Shown here piece after piece: positions 26,027 to 34,741 of a stretch of 46,898 bases of DNA. The position numbers were made by a program, and so were the translations under genes. The notes under the pieces are model-generated. The model did no database searches and was not told where the DNA came from. It saw nothing but the letters and a program-made list of their open reading frames with translations. Every line of letters begins with the position of its first letter. Position 1 is the first letter of the stretch. Source of the DNA: Pseudomonas vlassakiae (GTDB lineage: Bacteria > Pseudomonadota > Gammaproteobacteria > Pseudomonadales > Pseudomonadaceae); NCBI RefSeq assembly GCF_014269035.2, contig NZ_JABWRP020000031.1, positions 1 to 46,898 on the forward strand, read 5' to 3'.

Positions 26027-27079
26027 TCAGGAGAGTGCCGTTTCTCGCGCCAGCAGTTGCCGTTTGCGCTCAACCCCCCAACGGTAGCCGCTGATGTCGC
26101 CGTCACGGCGCACCACACGGTGGCAAGGAATGGCCACGGCGATGTGATTGGCCGCGCAGGCCATGGCCACGGCCCGCACCGCCTTGGGTGCGCCGATGCG
26201 TTCGGCGATCTCGGTATAGCTGACCCGGCCGCCCACCGGCACCTCGCGCAAGGCCTGCCAGACCCGCTCCTGAAAGGCGGTACCTTGCACATCCAGTGGC
26301 AGGCTCAGCCCCAGTGCCGGCGCTTCGACAAAGCCGACCACTTCGGCGACCAGCCGCTCGTAGCCGGCATCGCCACCGATGAGGCGGGCTTTGGGGAACT
26401 GATTTTCCAACTGCTCAAGCAACGCCTCGGGGTCATCACCCAGCAGGATCGCGCAAATGCCCTTCTCGCTCTGGGCCACCAGAATCGCCCCGAGGGAGCA
26501 CTGACCGATGGCGAAGTGGATGGTCGCTCCGGCGCCGCCTGCCCGGTACTCGCGGGGGCGCATGCCCAGGCGCTGGTCAGCGCTTTGGTAGAAACGGCTG
26601 TTGGAGTTGTAGCCGGCGTCATAGATCGCATCGGTCACCGTACGTTGCCCGTCGCCCAGCCTCTCGCGCAGACGCCTGGCGCGAAAGGCGCTGGCATAGG
26701 CCTTGGGGGTGAGGCCGGTTTCGGCCTTGAACAGGCGGTGCAGATGGAAGGGGCTTACGGCCAGTTGCGCGCCGAGCTGGTCGAGGCCGGGCGGGGTGTC
26801 GCTGCTTTCCAACAGGCGGCAGGCGCGGGCAATCAGGTCAGCGCGACGGCTTTCGCCCGGCTTGGCCATGCAGCGCCGGCAGGCACGGTAGCCGGCGGCT
26901 TCGGCGCTGGCGGCGTCATTGAAGAACTCGACGTTGTCGCGCTTGGCCATGCGCGATTTGCAGCCGGGGTGGCAGTACACGCCAGTGGTGCGCACGGCGT
27001 AGACGAAGTGGCCGGCGGCAGAGGTGTCACGGGACTCGACGGCTTGCCAGCGCTGGGTTTCAGTGGTGAAGGCATTCAT
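26027..27079 (-). CDS. ada: Ada bifunctional alkyltransferase/regulator
   Basis: Ada removes methyl groups from DNA and, once methylated, activates the adaptive response. The 350-residue protein has all three parts: an N-terminal zinc/Cys domain (YCHPGCKSRMAKRDN and YRACRRC, with the phosphotriester-accepting Cys), an AraC-type helix-turn-helix (about residues 80-175), and a C-terminal O6-methylguanine transferase domain with active site IPCHRVVRRDGDISGYRWG. I chose the ATG at 27079, with GAGG 8 bp upstream, over 27106. It is 98 bp downstream of alkA on the same strand, so both probably form an alkylation-repair operon. Confidence 0.94.
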   Translation of the reverse strand: MNAFTTETQRWQAVESRDTSAAGHFVYAVRTTGVYCHPGCKSRMAKRDNVEFFNDAASAEAAGYRACRRCMAKPGESRRADLIARACRLLESSDTPPGLDQLGAQLAVSPFHLHRLFKAETGLTPKAYASAFRARRLRERLGDGQRTVTDAIYDAGYNSNSRFYQSADQRLGMRPREYRAGGAGATIHFAIGQCSLGAILVAQSEKGICAILLGDDPEALLEQLENQFPKARLIGGDAGYERLVAEVVGFVEAPALGLSLPLDVQGTAFQERVWQALREVPVGGRVSYTEIAERIGAPKAVRAVAMACAANHIAVAIPCHRVVRRDGDISGYRWGVERKRQLLARETALS

Positions 27080-27177
27080 CCGGTCAACCTCGGCTATCTG
27101 TTTCATCGGTTACGGCCGCTTCGCGGACATGCCTGCGCAACCGCCGCGAAAGGGCCGGCAAAGCCAAGGCAAAGTGA

Positions 27178-27804
27178 TCAGGCCCGCCACAGGTACCAGG
27201 CCGCCACTGTCCGATACGGGCTCCAGCCACCACCCAGCGAGCGCATCTGCGCCGGGGTTGGAGCCTTTTCCAGCCCCTTGAGCCGACGATACCCCTCGCG
27301 CACGCCAAAATCGTCCACCGGCAGGATATCCGAGCGCTCCAGGCTGTAGATCAACAGCATCTCCACGGTCCAGCGCCCGACGCCACGCAAAGCGATGAGC
27401 CGCTGGATCAATGCATCGTCCGATAAGCCCAAGGCCTCCTCACGACTGGGCACCACACCCTCCAGGCTGGCCTGGGCGATACCCTGGATGGTCGCCAGCT
27501 TGCTCGCCGAAAAGCCGCAACCGCGCATCACCTCGGGGCTGACCGCCAGCAGTTGTTCCGGCGCCGGAAACGCCTGCCCAGGGAACAGCGCCAGCAACCT
27601 CCCGAGGATCGCCTCGGCCGCCCGCGCATGCAACTGCTGATAGGCAATCGCCCGCACCAACACTTCATAAGGCTCGCGCCCTGGCGTCGCCTGGTGCAGG
27701 CAGGGCCCGGTCACCTCGATGTGCCGCGCCCAGTCAGGGTCCAGCGCTGCCAGGTAGTCGGTGGCTTCACGGTAGGCGGCGGGAGAAAGGTCGGCGAGAA
27801 TCAT
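27178..27804 (-). CDS. alkA: DNA-3-methyladenine glycosylase II
   Basis: AlkA excises alkylated purines for base-excision repair. The 208-residue protein has the HhH-GPD fold: IAYQQLHARAAEAILGRL, the helix-hairpin-helix LIALRGVGRWTVEMLLIYSL and the catalytic Asp in ILPVDDFGVREGY. It is shorter than E. coli AlkA (282 residues) because it lacks the N-terminal domain, as in many pseudomonad and yeast MAG-type enzymes. I chose the ATG at 27804 with GGAG about 6 bp upstream, rather than a TTG seven codons earlier. It lies directly upstream of ada. Confidence 0.94.
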   Translation of the reverse strand: MILADLSPAAYREATDYLAALDPDWARHIEVTGPCLHQATPGREPYEVLVRAIAYQQLHARAAEAILGRLLALFPGQAFPAPEQLLAVSPEVMRGCGFSASKLATIQGIAQASLEGVVPSREEALGLSDDALIQRLIALRGVGRWTVEMLLIYSLERSDILPVDDFGVREGYRRLKGLEKAPTPAQMRSLGGGWSPYRTVAAWYLWRA

Positions 27805-27887
27805 CCGTAGCTCCTGTGGCGTCAAGGCAGGTCCAGCTTAGCCCAGCCACTGATCGGGCAAACGCCGGATCTTGCGCCACCAATTCC

Positions 27888-29048
27888 TCAGTCTGCAACG
27901 GCGCGCAACTTCCCCACCCGGCGGTACGATTGCCGGGCACAGCACACGAACAGCCCTGCCATCAGCGCCAGCGCCATCGGCAAGCCATGCGGCGCCACAT
28001 CCATCGCCGCCCCGCTCATCAGCGGCCCGACCAGGCTGCCGACGCCCCACAACAGCCCCACGCTGGCATTTGCCGTGACCAGGTCCTGCCCTTTGAAGCG
28101 TTGCCCGATCAGCACCAGCGCCAGGGTGTAGATACCGCCCGCCACCGCGCCCAGCAGCACCAGCATCGGCCACAGCAGCCAGGCCACCTGCAGCAGCCAT
28201 GGCAGGGCGATGCCGATGGCCATCGCCACCAGCCCGCACACCAGGTGCAGCCCGGTGCGCTCGACGCGGTCGGCCAGCCAGCCCAACGGCAGCTGGAACA
28301 GCATGTCGCCGGCAAACACCACGGTCACCATCAGCGCCGCCACGGCCACGGCAAAACCATGGCTGCTGGCGTACACCGGCAGCAGCGACAGCACCACGGC
28401 ATCGAAGAACGAGAAGAACAGCACCGCCACGCACAGCGCCGGTGCCACCCGGAAGAAGCCGGCCAGGCCGAAGCTCTTCTCGCCCTCGTCGCCATGTTCG
28501 ACATGGTCGTTGGGCACGGTCAGCAGAATGCACAGCAAGGCCAGGCCATAGCCAAGGGTAACCACGCCAATGATCCAGGGGCTATCGGCGCCAATCAACG
28601 CGATCAGTGCCGGGCCAAGTACCTGGAAACCGGTGAAGCTGGTGGCGTACAGGGCCATGATCTTGCCGCGGTTGTGGTCCGGGCACAGCTCGTTGACCCA
28701 GGACTCGCCGAGGATGATCGCAATGCCCATGCCAATGCCCAGGCCCAGGCGCAGCACGGCCAGCAGCCACAGCGTATCGAACGCCGAATCAAGCAGGGCG
28801 ATGCTCACGGTGCACAGGCTGAAGCACAGCAGGTAGATGGTGCGCCGGGTCAGGTGCCGGCAGCAGGCATCGACCATGAACGCCGAAAGCATCATGCCCG
28901 CAGCCGGGATGGCCGAGATGATGCCGATTTCCAAGGTCCCGGCCCCGGCCTCGTGCAGGCGCAACGACACCAGCGGCAGGCTGGCCCCCAGGCTGAAGCC
29001 CACTACCGATACGGCGAACAGAAGGCCCGCCAGCAAACGCATGTTCAT
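27888..29048 (-). CDS. MFS transporter (YcaD-like)
   Basis: A 386-residue major facilitator with about 12 membrane segments. LGLGIGMGIAIILGESWVNE and LPLGWLADRVERTGLHLVCG are consistent with the drug/sugar-type MFS and with the YcaD-like branch. The substrate is unknown. The ATG at 29048 has GGAG 8-10 bp upstream; a longer frame to 29096 begins with a Cys-rich segment and is rejected. The next MFS gene upstream on the same strand is separated by 333 bp, so they need not be cotranscribed. Confidence 0.88.
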   Translation of the reverse strand: MNMRLLAGLLFAVSVVGFSLGASLPLVSLRLHEAGAGTLEIGIISAIPAAGMMLSAFMVDACCRHLTRRTIYLLCFSLCTVSIALLDSAFDTLWLLAVLRLGLGIGMGIAIILGESWVNELCPDHNRGKIMALYATSFTGFQVLGPALIALIGADSPWIIGVVTLGYGLALLCILLTVPNDHVEHGDEGEKSFGLAGFFRVAPALCVAVLFFSFFDAVVLSLLPVYASSHGFAVAVAALMVTVVFAGDMLFQLPLGWLADRVERTGLHLVCGLVAMAIGIALPWLLQVAWLLWPMLVLLGAVAGGIYTLALVLIGQRFKGQDLVTANASVGLLWGVGSLVGPLMSGAAMDVAPHGLPMALALMAGLFVCCARQSYRRVGKLRAVAD

Positions 29049-29381
29049 GTACCACTCCAGGCAAAACTGAAAAGACGTGCAGATACAGGCGCCCATACGC
29101 TCGCCGGGAAGGCGGACGACGCAGAGGCGCTGGGTGTCAGTTCAGGGCTGGGTGTGGCGAGAAGGTGAAGGCGAACAGCACACTGCGGCGACGCTTGAGC
29201 ACCGTATCGCTCGGCCACGCACGACGCATGGCCTGCAGAGCAGGCTGGCGGGTGTGTGGGAGGGATTGGCTACGGCGCATTGCTGTGGCTACTACGCAGG
29301 TGTGAAAAAGAGAGGCGGCACTCTAGGCCAAGCCTGACCAAGTCGTCAATTGCCCGGGGCTGCTCGCAGCCCCCGGCCCTG
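29049..29381. other. Intergenic region with one hairpin
   Basis: No convincing gene is present in these 333 bp. They should contain the promoter of the MFS gene at 27888-29048, but I could not assign boxes. A 9-bp hairpin CCGGGGCTG-CTCG-CAGCCCCGG at 29354-29375 lies just after the upstream MFS stop and may terminate it, although no T-run follows. Confidence 0.5.
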
Positions 29382-30593
29382 TCAGCGCTTACCCGTATTT
29401 GGCAGAAACACCGCCAACAGGCCGAACAAAGGCAGGAACGAGCACAGCCCGTACACATACTCGATGCCACGCAGGTCAGCCAGGTACCCCAGCAGCGCCG
29501 CACCAATCCCGCCAAAGCCGAACATCAGGCCGAAGAAGATACCGGCAATCATGCCCACACTGCCGGGCACCAACTCCTGGGCATACACCACGATCGCGGA
29601 AAACGCCGAGGCCAGAATGAAACCGATCACCACGCTGAGCACGGTCGTCCAGAACAGGTCGGCATACGGTAATGCCAGGGTGAACGGCGCCACTCCGAGG
29701 ATCGAGAACCAGATCACCGCCTTGCGCCCAATGCGGTCACCGATCGGCCCGCCAAAGAAGGTACCCGCCGCCACCGCGCCGAGGAACAGGAACAAGTGCA
29801 GCTGCGAGCTGGCTACCGACAGGTCGAACTTCTCGATCAGGTAGAAAGTGAAGTAGCTGGTGAAGCTGGCCATGTAGAAGTACTTGGAGAACACCAGCAG
29901 CCCGAGCACGATCAGCGCCGCGATCACCCGCCCGCGCGAGATGCCGTGGCTGGCCTGCAGCGCCTTGCGTGCCTTGGCCTGGTCAAGGTGTTGCTTGTAC
30001 CAGCGGCGCAGCATCAGGGTCACGGCAAAGAAGAACAGCGCCGCCACGCCAAACCAGGCTACGTGAGTCTGGCCGAATGGAATCACGATGGCCGCCGCCA
30101 GCAACGGGCCGAAGGCAGAACCGGTGTTGCCGCCAACCTGGAACGTCGACTGCGCCAGGCCAAAACGGCCACCCGAGGCCAGCCGCGCGATCCGCGAGGT
30201 CTCCGGGTGGAAGGTCGAGGAACCGATGCCGACCAGTGCCGAAGCCAGCAAGATCATCGGGAAGCTGCCAACGAAGGCCAGCATGACGATCCCCACCAGG
30301 GTGCACAGGGTACCCAGCGGCAACAGGTTGGGCGTAGGTCTGCGATCGGTGAAAAAGCCCACCCAGGGTTGCAGCAACGAGGCGGTGATCTGAAAGGTCA
30401 GGGTGATCATGCCGATCTGGGCGAAGCTCAGGTCGTAGTTGGCCTTGAGCATCGGGTAGATCGCCGGCAACACCGACTGGATCAGGTCGTTGATCAGGTG
30501 CGCCAGGGCGCAGAAAGCGATGATGCGCATCACCAGCGGATTGGCTTGGGTCGCCGAACCGGTGCTGGCAGTGGGAGTGCTGCTGATGGCCAT
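29382..30593 (-). CDS. MFS transporter, fosmidomycin-resistance (Fsr) type
   Basis: A 403-residue major facilitator of the Fsr family. The typical N-terminal segment AHLINDLIQSVLPAIYPML and LLQPWVGFFTDRRPTP are present, as are GIGSSTFHPETSRIARLASG and AQSTFQVGGNTGSAFGPLLA. Homologues export fosmidomycin and other compounds. I chose the ATG at 30593 because it starts the conserved N-terminal region; GGA upstream is a weak ribosome site, and in-frame starts at 30623 and 30641 have none. It is divergent from the fecR-like gene, with a Fur-like site between them. Confidence 0.9.
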   Translation of the reverse strand: MAISSTPTASTGSATQANPLVMRIIAFCALAHLINDLIQSVLPAIYPMLKANYDLSFAQIGMITLTFQITASLLQPWVGFFTDRRPTPNLLPLGTLCTLVGIVMLAFVGSFPMILLASALVGIGSSTFHPETSRIARLASGGRFGLAQSTFQVGGNTGSAFGPLLAAAIVIPFGQTHVAWFGVAALFFFAVTLMLRRWYKQHLDQAKARKALQASHGISRGRVIAALIVLGLLVFSKYFYMASFTSYFTFYLIEKFDLSVASSQLHLFLFLGAVAAGTFFGGPIGDRIGRKAVIWFSILGVAPFTLALPYADLFWTTVLSVVIGFILASAFSAIVVYAQELVPGSVGMIAGIFFGLMFGFGGIGAALLGYLADLRGIEYVYGLCSFLPLFGLLAVFLPNTGKR

Positions 30594-30687
30594 GAGCTTG
30601 AATTCCGTCCGCAGGTTTGGCATCCGATTATCAGGAAACAAATAGATACATAGCTAGCTTTTTTATTTACCGGACAGGCGCACTTGT

Positions 30688-30707
30688 AAATGGTTCTCAA
30701 TATATTT
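30688..30707. promoter_or_regulatory. Possible Fur box
   Basis: The minus-strand reading ATTGAGAACCATTT resembles the Pseudomonas Fur half-site pattern AATGAGAATCATT. It lies between the divergent MFS and FecR genes, where iron control of a FecR gene would be expected. The match is partial, so confidence is moderate. Confidence 0.5.
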
Positions 30708-30772
30708 AGCATCTTCGGCCTATCCTCCCCGTAATCGTTGGGCGTAGCAGCCCTCACGCGAGCACCCCGATC

Positions 30773-31705
30773 ATGAGCCCGATGCCCGCCACGCCGCTTC
30801 AGGCCGATCCTCAGCAGGAAGCGCTGGAGTGGTTTTCCCGCCTGCGCCAGCCCGGCTGCGATGAAGGCGAACGCCAGGCATTCGGCCGCTGGTGCCAGGA
30901 GCCCCAAAACGCGCATGCTTATGCCGAACTGGAAGCGTGCTGGCAGCAACTTCAGGTGCCCGCTGCCCGGCTGCGGCCACGTTTGCTCACGGTCCGCCGC
31001 AGTTACATGGGCACGGCATTCGGCGTGCTGTTCCTGCTGTTGCTCAGCGCTTTTGCCTGTCTTTACTGGCCACTGATGCAACGCTTGGCCAGCGAACTGG
31101 CCACTGACGTGGGCGAGCGCCGCAGCGTGCGCCTGGCCGACGGTTCGGCGTTGCACCTGGACAGCGCCAGCGCAGTCAATGTCGACCTGCGCGGGCGCAC
31201 GCGCCAACTGCACCTGGTACAAGGCCAGGTGTATCTGGAGCTGGTACTCGATGGCCGCGCCATGGAAGTTCAGGTCGAGGATGCCCGTATCCAGGTGTAC
31301 GGCACCCGCCTGATGGTGGCGCGGCATGCCGATCAAGATGAACTGGTGGTGCTCAATGGCAAAGCGCTGGTCACCCAGGGCGGTGAGCAGCGCATGGTGT
31401 CAGCGGGCGAACGGGTAACCTTCACCGATGCGCGGATCCACCCCGTGCAGAAAGTCGACGAGAAGAACGTGGATGCGTGGCGCTTTGGCCGTATCGAGGC
31501 CATCGACATGCCTCTGGGGCAACTTATCGAGCGCCTGGCCAGCTATCAGGGCCGGCGGGTCTGGCTGATGGATGAACAGGCGGCCCATCGACGCGTGACG
31601 GGCAACTTCAATCTCGATCGTCCAGGCGAAACCCTCGCGGGACTGGCTGCTGAGGAGGATTTGCAGCTGTACGGCGTGCTTGGGCAGTGGCTGATCGTCC
31701 GCTGA
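30773..31705 (+). CDS. FecR-type anti-sigma factor, orphan
   Basis: A 310-residue transmembrane signal transducer. Domains in order: the cytoplasmic DUF4880 segment (ALEWFSRLRQPGCDEGERQA), a membrane segment near residues 80-101, a periplasmic FecR domain (RSVRLADGSALHLDSASAV), and a short secretin/TonB N-terminus-like tail (VTGNFNLDRPGETLAGLAAE). Such proteins inhibit and activate an iron-starvation ECF sigma factor when a TonB receptor signals. Neither a fecI-type sigma gene nor a receptor gene is next to it; tRNA-Met follows directly. The protein itself looks intact. Confidence 0.88.
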   Translation: MSPMPATPLQADPQQEALEWFSRLRQPGCDEGERQAFGRWCQEPQNAHAYAELEACWQQLQVPAARLRPRLLTVRRSYMGTAFGVLFLLLLSAFACLYWPLMQRLASELATDVGERRSVRLADGSALHLDSASAVNVDLRGRTRQLHLVQGQVYLELVLDGRAMEVQVEDARIQVYGTRLMVARHADQDELVVLNGKALVTQGGEQRMVSAGERVTFTDARIHPVQKVDEKNVDAWRFGRIEAIDMPLGQLIERLASYQGRRVWLMDEQAAHRRVTGNFNLDRPGETLAGLAAEEDLQLYGVLGQWLIVR

Positions 31706-31761
31706 AACCGAGGTCGGTCGCTAAGTTTTTGAAAGCGTGCAATTTTTTTTTGAAATGAGTG

Positions 31762-31790
31762 TTGACACAGGTCCATCACAAGGGAATAAT
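31762..31790 (+). promoter_or_regulatory. Promoter of tRNA-Met
   Basis: TTGACA (31762-31767), a 17-bp spacer, and AATAAT (31785-31790), followed by the discriminator GCGCCCC and the tRNA ten bases later. An A/T tract just upstream could act as an UP element. The discriminator matches the promoter inside ispE. Confidence 0.88.
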
Positions 31791-31800
31791 GCGCCCCATC

Positions 31801-31877
31801 GGCTACATAGCTCAGTTGGTTAGAGCATAGCATTCATAATGCTGGGGTCCGGGGTTCAAGTCCCTGTGTAGCCACCA
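31801..31877 (+). tRNA. tRNA-Met, elongator (anticodon CAT)
   Basis: The acceptor GGCTACA pairs with TGTAGCC, the anticodon stem TAGCA/TGCTG encloses TTCATAA with anticodon CAT, the T-arm reads CGGGGTTCAAGTCCCTG, and an encoded CCA ends at 31877. The paired first acceptor base marks it as elongator rather than initiator. A strong terminator follows. Confidence 0.96.
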
Positions 31878-31883
31878 AACTTG

Positions 31884-31918
31884 AAAAGGGCTTACCGCAA
31901 GGTAAGCCCTTTTCTTTT
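31884..31918 (+). terminator. Terminator of tRNA-Met
   Basis: A perfect 13-bp stem (31884-31896 with 31901-31913) closes a GCAA tetraloop and continues into TTTTCTTTT. Confidence 0.95.
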
Positions 31919-31974
31919 GCCTGTAGAAAAGTCCAGCCCATCAGCGCACCCCGGCGATCGCCACGGCCAAACTG

Positions 31975-32559
31975 TCACCTGGGCTTGCTGCAGAACGACG
32001 AGCCTGGTCCGCCATCACCACCCCAGGTGCGATACCCCGCAGTATCGATGTGGATGCGCCCGCTGGGATAGCGCCCCAGCCCCATGTTCCAGGCTTGGCC
32101 ATGCTGCTGCCAGAAGTGGCACAGCGGATTGGGGTCGGCCCAGGCCGGCAGTAGGATATCGACCGCGAAAGCGCGGGTATGGGCACTGCCCACGGCACCG
32201 CCCGCGCAGCGATTGAGGTCGGGATTGCGATAGGCCGACACCACTTCGAACTGGCGCAAGATACCTTGCCCGCCGAGGGTATTGACCAACGACAACGTGG
32301 AACGCACTGCCGGCCAGTTGTTGGCCGGCGGCACCGCAAACGGCGAGGCATGGCACAGTTTCCAGTCCGAAGCCGAACGCAGCAGCTGATGAATGGGCAC
32401 CACACCATAGAGGCGCGCATCCACCAGCATCTCGCGAAACGGCCGGGTTTGATGATCACCAGCCCATTGCGCGAACATCCACACGTCGCGCTCGTCTGCC
32501 AGCAGCCCTGTGCTCGACAGCACACCTGCAACCAATAGCAGCCGGCTCGCTCTTCTCAT
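31975..32559 (-). CDS. Exported peptidase M15-type D-Ala-D-Ala peptidase
   Basis: A 194-residue exported protein with a signal peptide (residues about 1-23) and the Peptidase_M15_3 zinc site: SAHTRAFAVDI gives H-x6-D, and GRIHIDTAG the third ligand near the C-terminus. Related enzymes trim peptidoglycan peptides. I chose the ATG at 32559 because GGGAG lies about 7 bp upstream; the ATG at 32565 is too close to that site, and longer frames have no signal peptide. It is divergent from the unknown secreted protein at 32627, which could share its promoter region. Confidence 0.82.
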   Translation of the reverse strand: MRRASRLLLVAGVLSSTGLLADERDVWMFAQWAGDHQTRPFREMLVDARLYGVVPIHQLLRSASDWKLCHASPFAVPPANNWPAVRSTLSLVNTLGGQGILRQFEVVSAYRNPDLNRCAGGAVGSAHTRAFAVDILLPAWADPNPLCHFWQQHGQAWNMGLGRYPSGRIHIDTAGYRTWGGDGGPGSSFCSKPR

Positions 32560-32626
32560 TCCCATGCTCCCTGCCCCAGTATGAGCGCGGCCGTCAAATC
32601 GGGCGGCCACTGACAAGGAGTTAAGC

Positions 32627-33772
32627 ATGCACAAGACTGCCGCAACGAGCCTCGCCGCCCTCGCCTTCAGCGGCCTGGCCATGGCGGATGCGCGCATCGA
32701 CCTGGGCGATGCCCAGCGCGTTACCCGCCTGTTCGCCTTCCCCAACAATTGCCACGTGATCTGCTACCGAGACTGGACGCTGGAACAGACGGTCGAGCAC
32801 TACCTGACCCAGAGCGTACGCCGTGACGGCCACGCCAACGCCCAGGTGCACGTCAGCCGTGACCACGACCGGCTGCACGCCACCATCAGCGACGTGCCCG
32901 CCAACTATGCCGAGCCCCTGCGCAAGCTGCTCGACAGTGGCGAACTGGCCTACAACGGTGCCACCCAGCTGAACAAGGACGGCAAATGGTCCTACGACTG
33001 GTACCTGTTCCTGCCGCTGGGCATGGCCCTGCAGAATCGCCGCAGCATCGAGCTGCTGCACTTCCCGCCAGACTATTCACTGACCCAGGCACAGGACTAC
33101 CTGCGTTCCAACACGACCGACCGCTGGGCCGAACTGCTGACCTTCAACGGCGTCGACGCCAGCCAGACCCCGGCCTACCAGACCATCATCGACATCGCCC
33201 CGATCGCCGCGCCGGCCAGCGCGGGAGATGCCCTGACCGGCACCTATGGCTACTTCAAGGACTACCAGCTGCGCATGGTCAAGGAGATGACTTTGCAAAG
33301 CGCTGCCAAACCGCTGCCGATGGTCGCCTTCGGCGCCCCGGTACGTAACTGGATCCAGCAGCAATACGGCCCGCAGGTGGGCGTGCTGGGCCTGGTCAGC
33401 ATCAGCCCGCAGGCGGGTGCACAGGTGCCGGTGCTAGGCGCCAACCACCCCAGCGCGATCTGGTACGCAGCGGACAAGGACAGCCATGGCGGCGATCAGG
33501 ATGCGGCCGATGTCGCAGGTCTGAAGATGATGGGCCAGGATTTGACGGCGGCCTGCTGGCAGGCCGGGATGGGGCGTAACCCGGGGGCCGAAGCGAAGAT
33601 GACCCTGGATGCCTGCTCGACCAAGTGGCAGGTGACACAGAAGAAGCAGACGTGCGAGCTGTTCTTCCGCACCGTGCGCAAGTACACGCCAGAGCAGGCG
33701 GCGGCGAAGTGCAATACCGGGCAGATGACCAGAAGCCTGCGGGACCTGCGCAAGCCAGTCGATCTTGAGTGA
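32627..33772 (+). CDS. Conserved exported protein of unknown function
   Basis: A 381-residue protein with a signal peptide cleaved near residue 20 (FSGLAMA). I do not recognise the fold. It has several Cys (NNCHVICYRDW near residue 40, and four or five in the last 80 residues), which suggests disulfides in a periplasmic or secreted protein. AAGGAG lies 7 bp before the ATG. It reads away from the M15-type peptidase, with 67 bp between the two starts. A regulatory or envelope role is possible but not shown by sequence. Confidence 0.8.
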   Translation: MHKTAATSLAALAFSGLAMADARIDLGDAQRVTRLFAFPNNCHVICYRDWTLEQTVEHYLTQSVRRDGHANAQVHVSRDHDRLHATISDVPANYAEPLRKLLDSGELAYNGATQLNKDGKWSYDWYLFLPLGMALQNRRSIELLHFPPDYSLTQAQDYLRSNTTDRWAELLTFNGVDASQTPAYQTIIDIAPIAAPASAGDALTGTYGYFKDYQLRMVKEMTLQSAAKPLPMVAFGAPVRNWIQQQYGPQVGVLGLVSISPQAGAQVPVLGANHPSAIWYAADKDSHGGDQDAADVAGLKMMGQDLTAACWQAGMGRNPGAEAKMTLDACSTKWQVTQKKQTCELFFRTVRKYTPEQAAAKCNTGQMTRSLRDLRKPVDLE

Positions 33773-33894
33773 GGCGTTACGAACAATGTCACCTGCAATG
33801 CTGAGACATACACTTTAAATGCAGCTTCAAGGTGCCACGGGTCCATTTTGAGCGATCATTCTGTCGCTACAGCGATCCGGATCGGAGATGCCCG

Positions 33895-33922
33895 TTGACC
33901 TTCTCGGTCACAGTGGCATAAT
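33895..33922 (+). promoter_or_regulatory. Sigma-70 promoter upstream of NYN gene
   Basis: TTGACC (33895-33900), a 16-bp spacer, and CATAAT (33917-33922). Transcription would begin near 33929 and meet the terminator at 33980-34003 before reaching the gene at 34017. Confidence 0.65.
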
Positions 33923-33928
33923 CACTTC

Positions 33929-34003
33929 ACTACTCAACCCCGTACGCGATGATTCAATTCGTCGGCAGTTGGGGTGAAGAAACCGGCCTAGTGCCGGTTT
34001 TTT
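33929..34003 (+). ncRNA. Possible short terminated RNA or attenuator leader
   Basis: A region of about 75 nt runs between a good promoter and an intrinsic terminator. It can pair CAACCCC with TGGGGTG, enclosing a smaller stem CGATGA/TCGTCG, then the terminator. The stop 13 bp before the NYN start means it is either a stand-alone small RNA or a leader that attenuates the gene. The start point is an estimate. Confidence 0.45.
33980..34003 (+). terminator. Intrinsic terminator before NYN gene
   Basis: An 8-bp stem AAACCGGC/GCCGGTTT with the loop CTAGT and a total of six T residues. Its position immediately before a start codon is unusual. Confidence 0.85.
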
Positions 34004-34016
34004 CGTTTTCAGGGAC

Positions 34017-34714
34017 ATGCAAGCCTTGCGTACCGCGTGCTTCGTCGATGGTTACAACGTCTTCTACGGCCTGGTGGCAGGCACAAGTTTCAAATGGCTG
34101 GACCTGCCTTCTCTCGTCCAACATATTATTCACGTAGAAGCACCAGGAAGCGAGCTTACCTCTATCGACTTTTTCACCTCAGGTGAAAGCCGTCGCTGGC
34201 CAGCCGCGGAAGCCAGTCCAAAGAAGCTCAAGACACGTATCTCCGCGCCCTGATAGCGAAAGGCGTAGTCGTCCACTACGGTCGACATCAGCTGGAAGCA
34301 CGCAATGCACCTAGATTCATCAGCAAGGCATCTCCTCCCTCGAGACTCGACCAAGTAGCCATCTGGAAGCTCGAAGAAAAAGAGACGGATGTTCACATCG
34401 CCATCAGCATGTATCGGCTTGCCTCCAGGCAAGCCAGCCTCCCGGCAGAGGACCGAGTCCAGCAGCTTGTACTGGTTTCTGCCGACACTGACATGACACC
34501 CGCCCTGAAGGCTATCAAGGAGGACTTTCCCGACTTGCGTCTTGGCGTAATCCTGCCGCATAGGGAGGGCATGAAGCGGACAACGCCAGGCTCTCTCAAG
34601 AACCACTCACATTGGATGCGGCACCTGGTAACGACTGAGGAACTTGCCGCTCATCAGTTCCCGGAGCGGGTATCTACCAAGAAAAGGCCAGCCATCAAGC
34701 CCGAATACTGGTAG
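34017..34714 (+). pseudogene. NYN-domain (PIN-like) nuclease gene with a frameshift
   Basis: The first frame reads to a stop at 34253 and begins RTACFVDGYNVFYGLV, a NYN/PIN-like start with its catalytic Asp. From about 34188 the homology continues in another frame (SQSKEAQDTYLRAL, YGRHQLEARNAPRF, EEKETDVHIAISM, LVSADTDMTPALKA), ending at 34714. Adding one A to the run GAAA at 34185-34188 restores one protein of 232 residues with all expected acidic residues. So either the gene is inactivated in this strain or there is a sequencing error in a homopolymer. Intact homologues are probably RNases. Confidence 0.85.
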
Positions 34715-34741
34715 CCAGGCGACAAGTATCTCAGCTGGATG

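Noticed and set aside
34017..34714. Programmed ribosomal frameshifting in the NYN gene
   Set aside because: The GAAA run is not a typical slippery heptamer and no pseudoknot was evident; a deletion or sequencing error is simpler.
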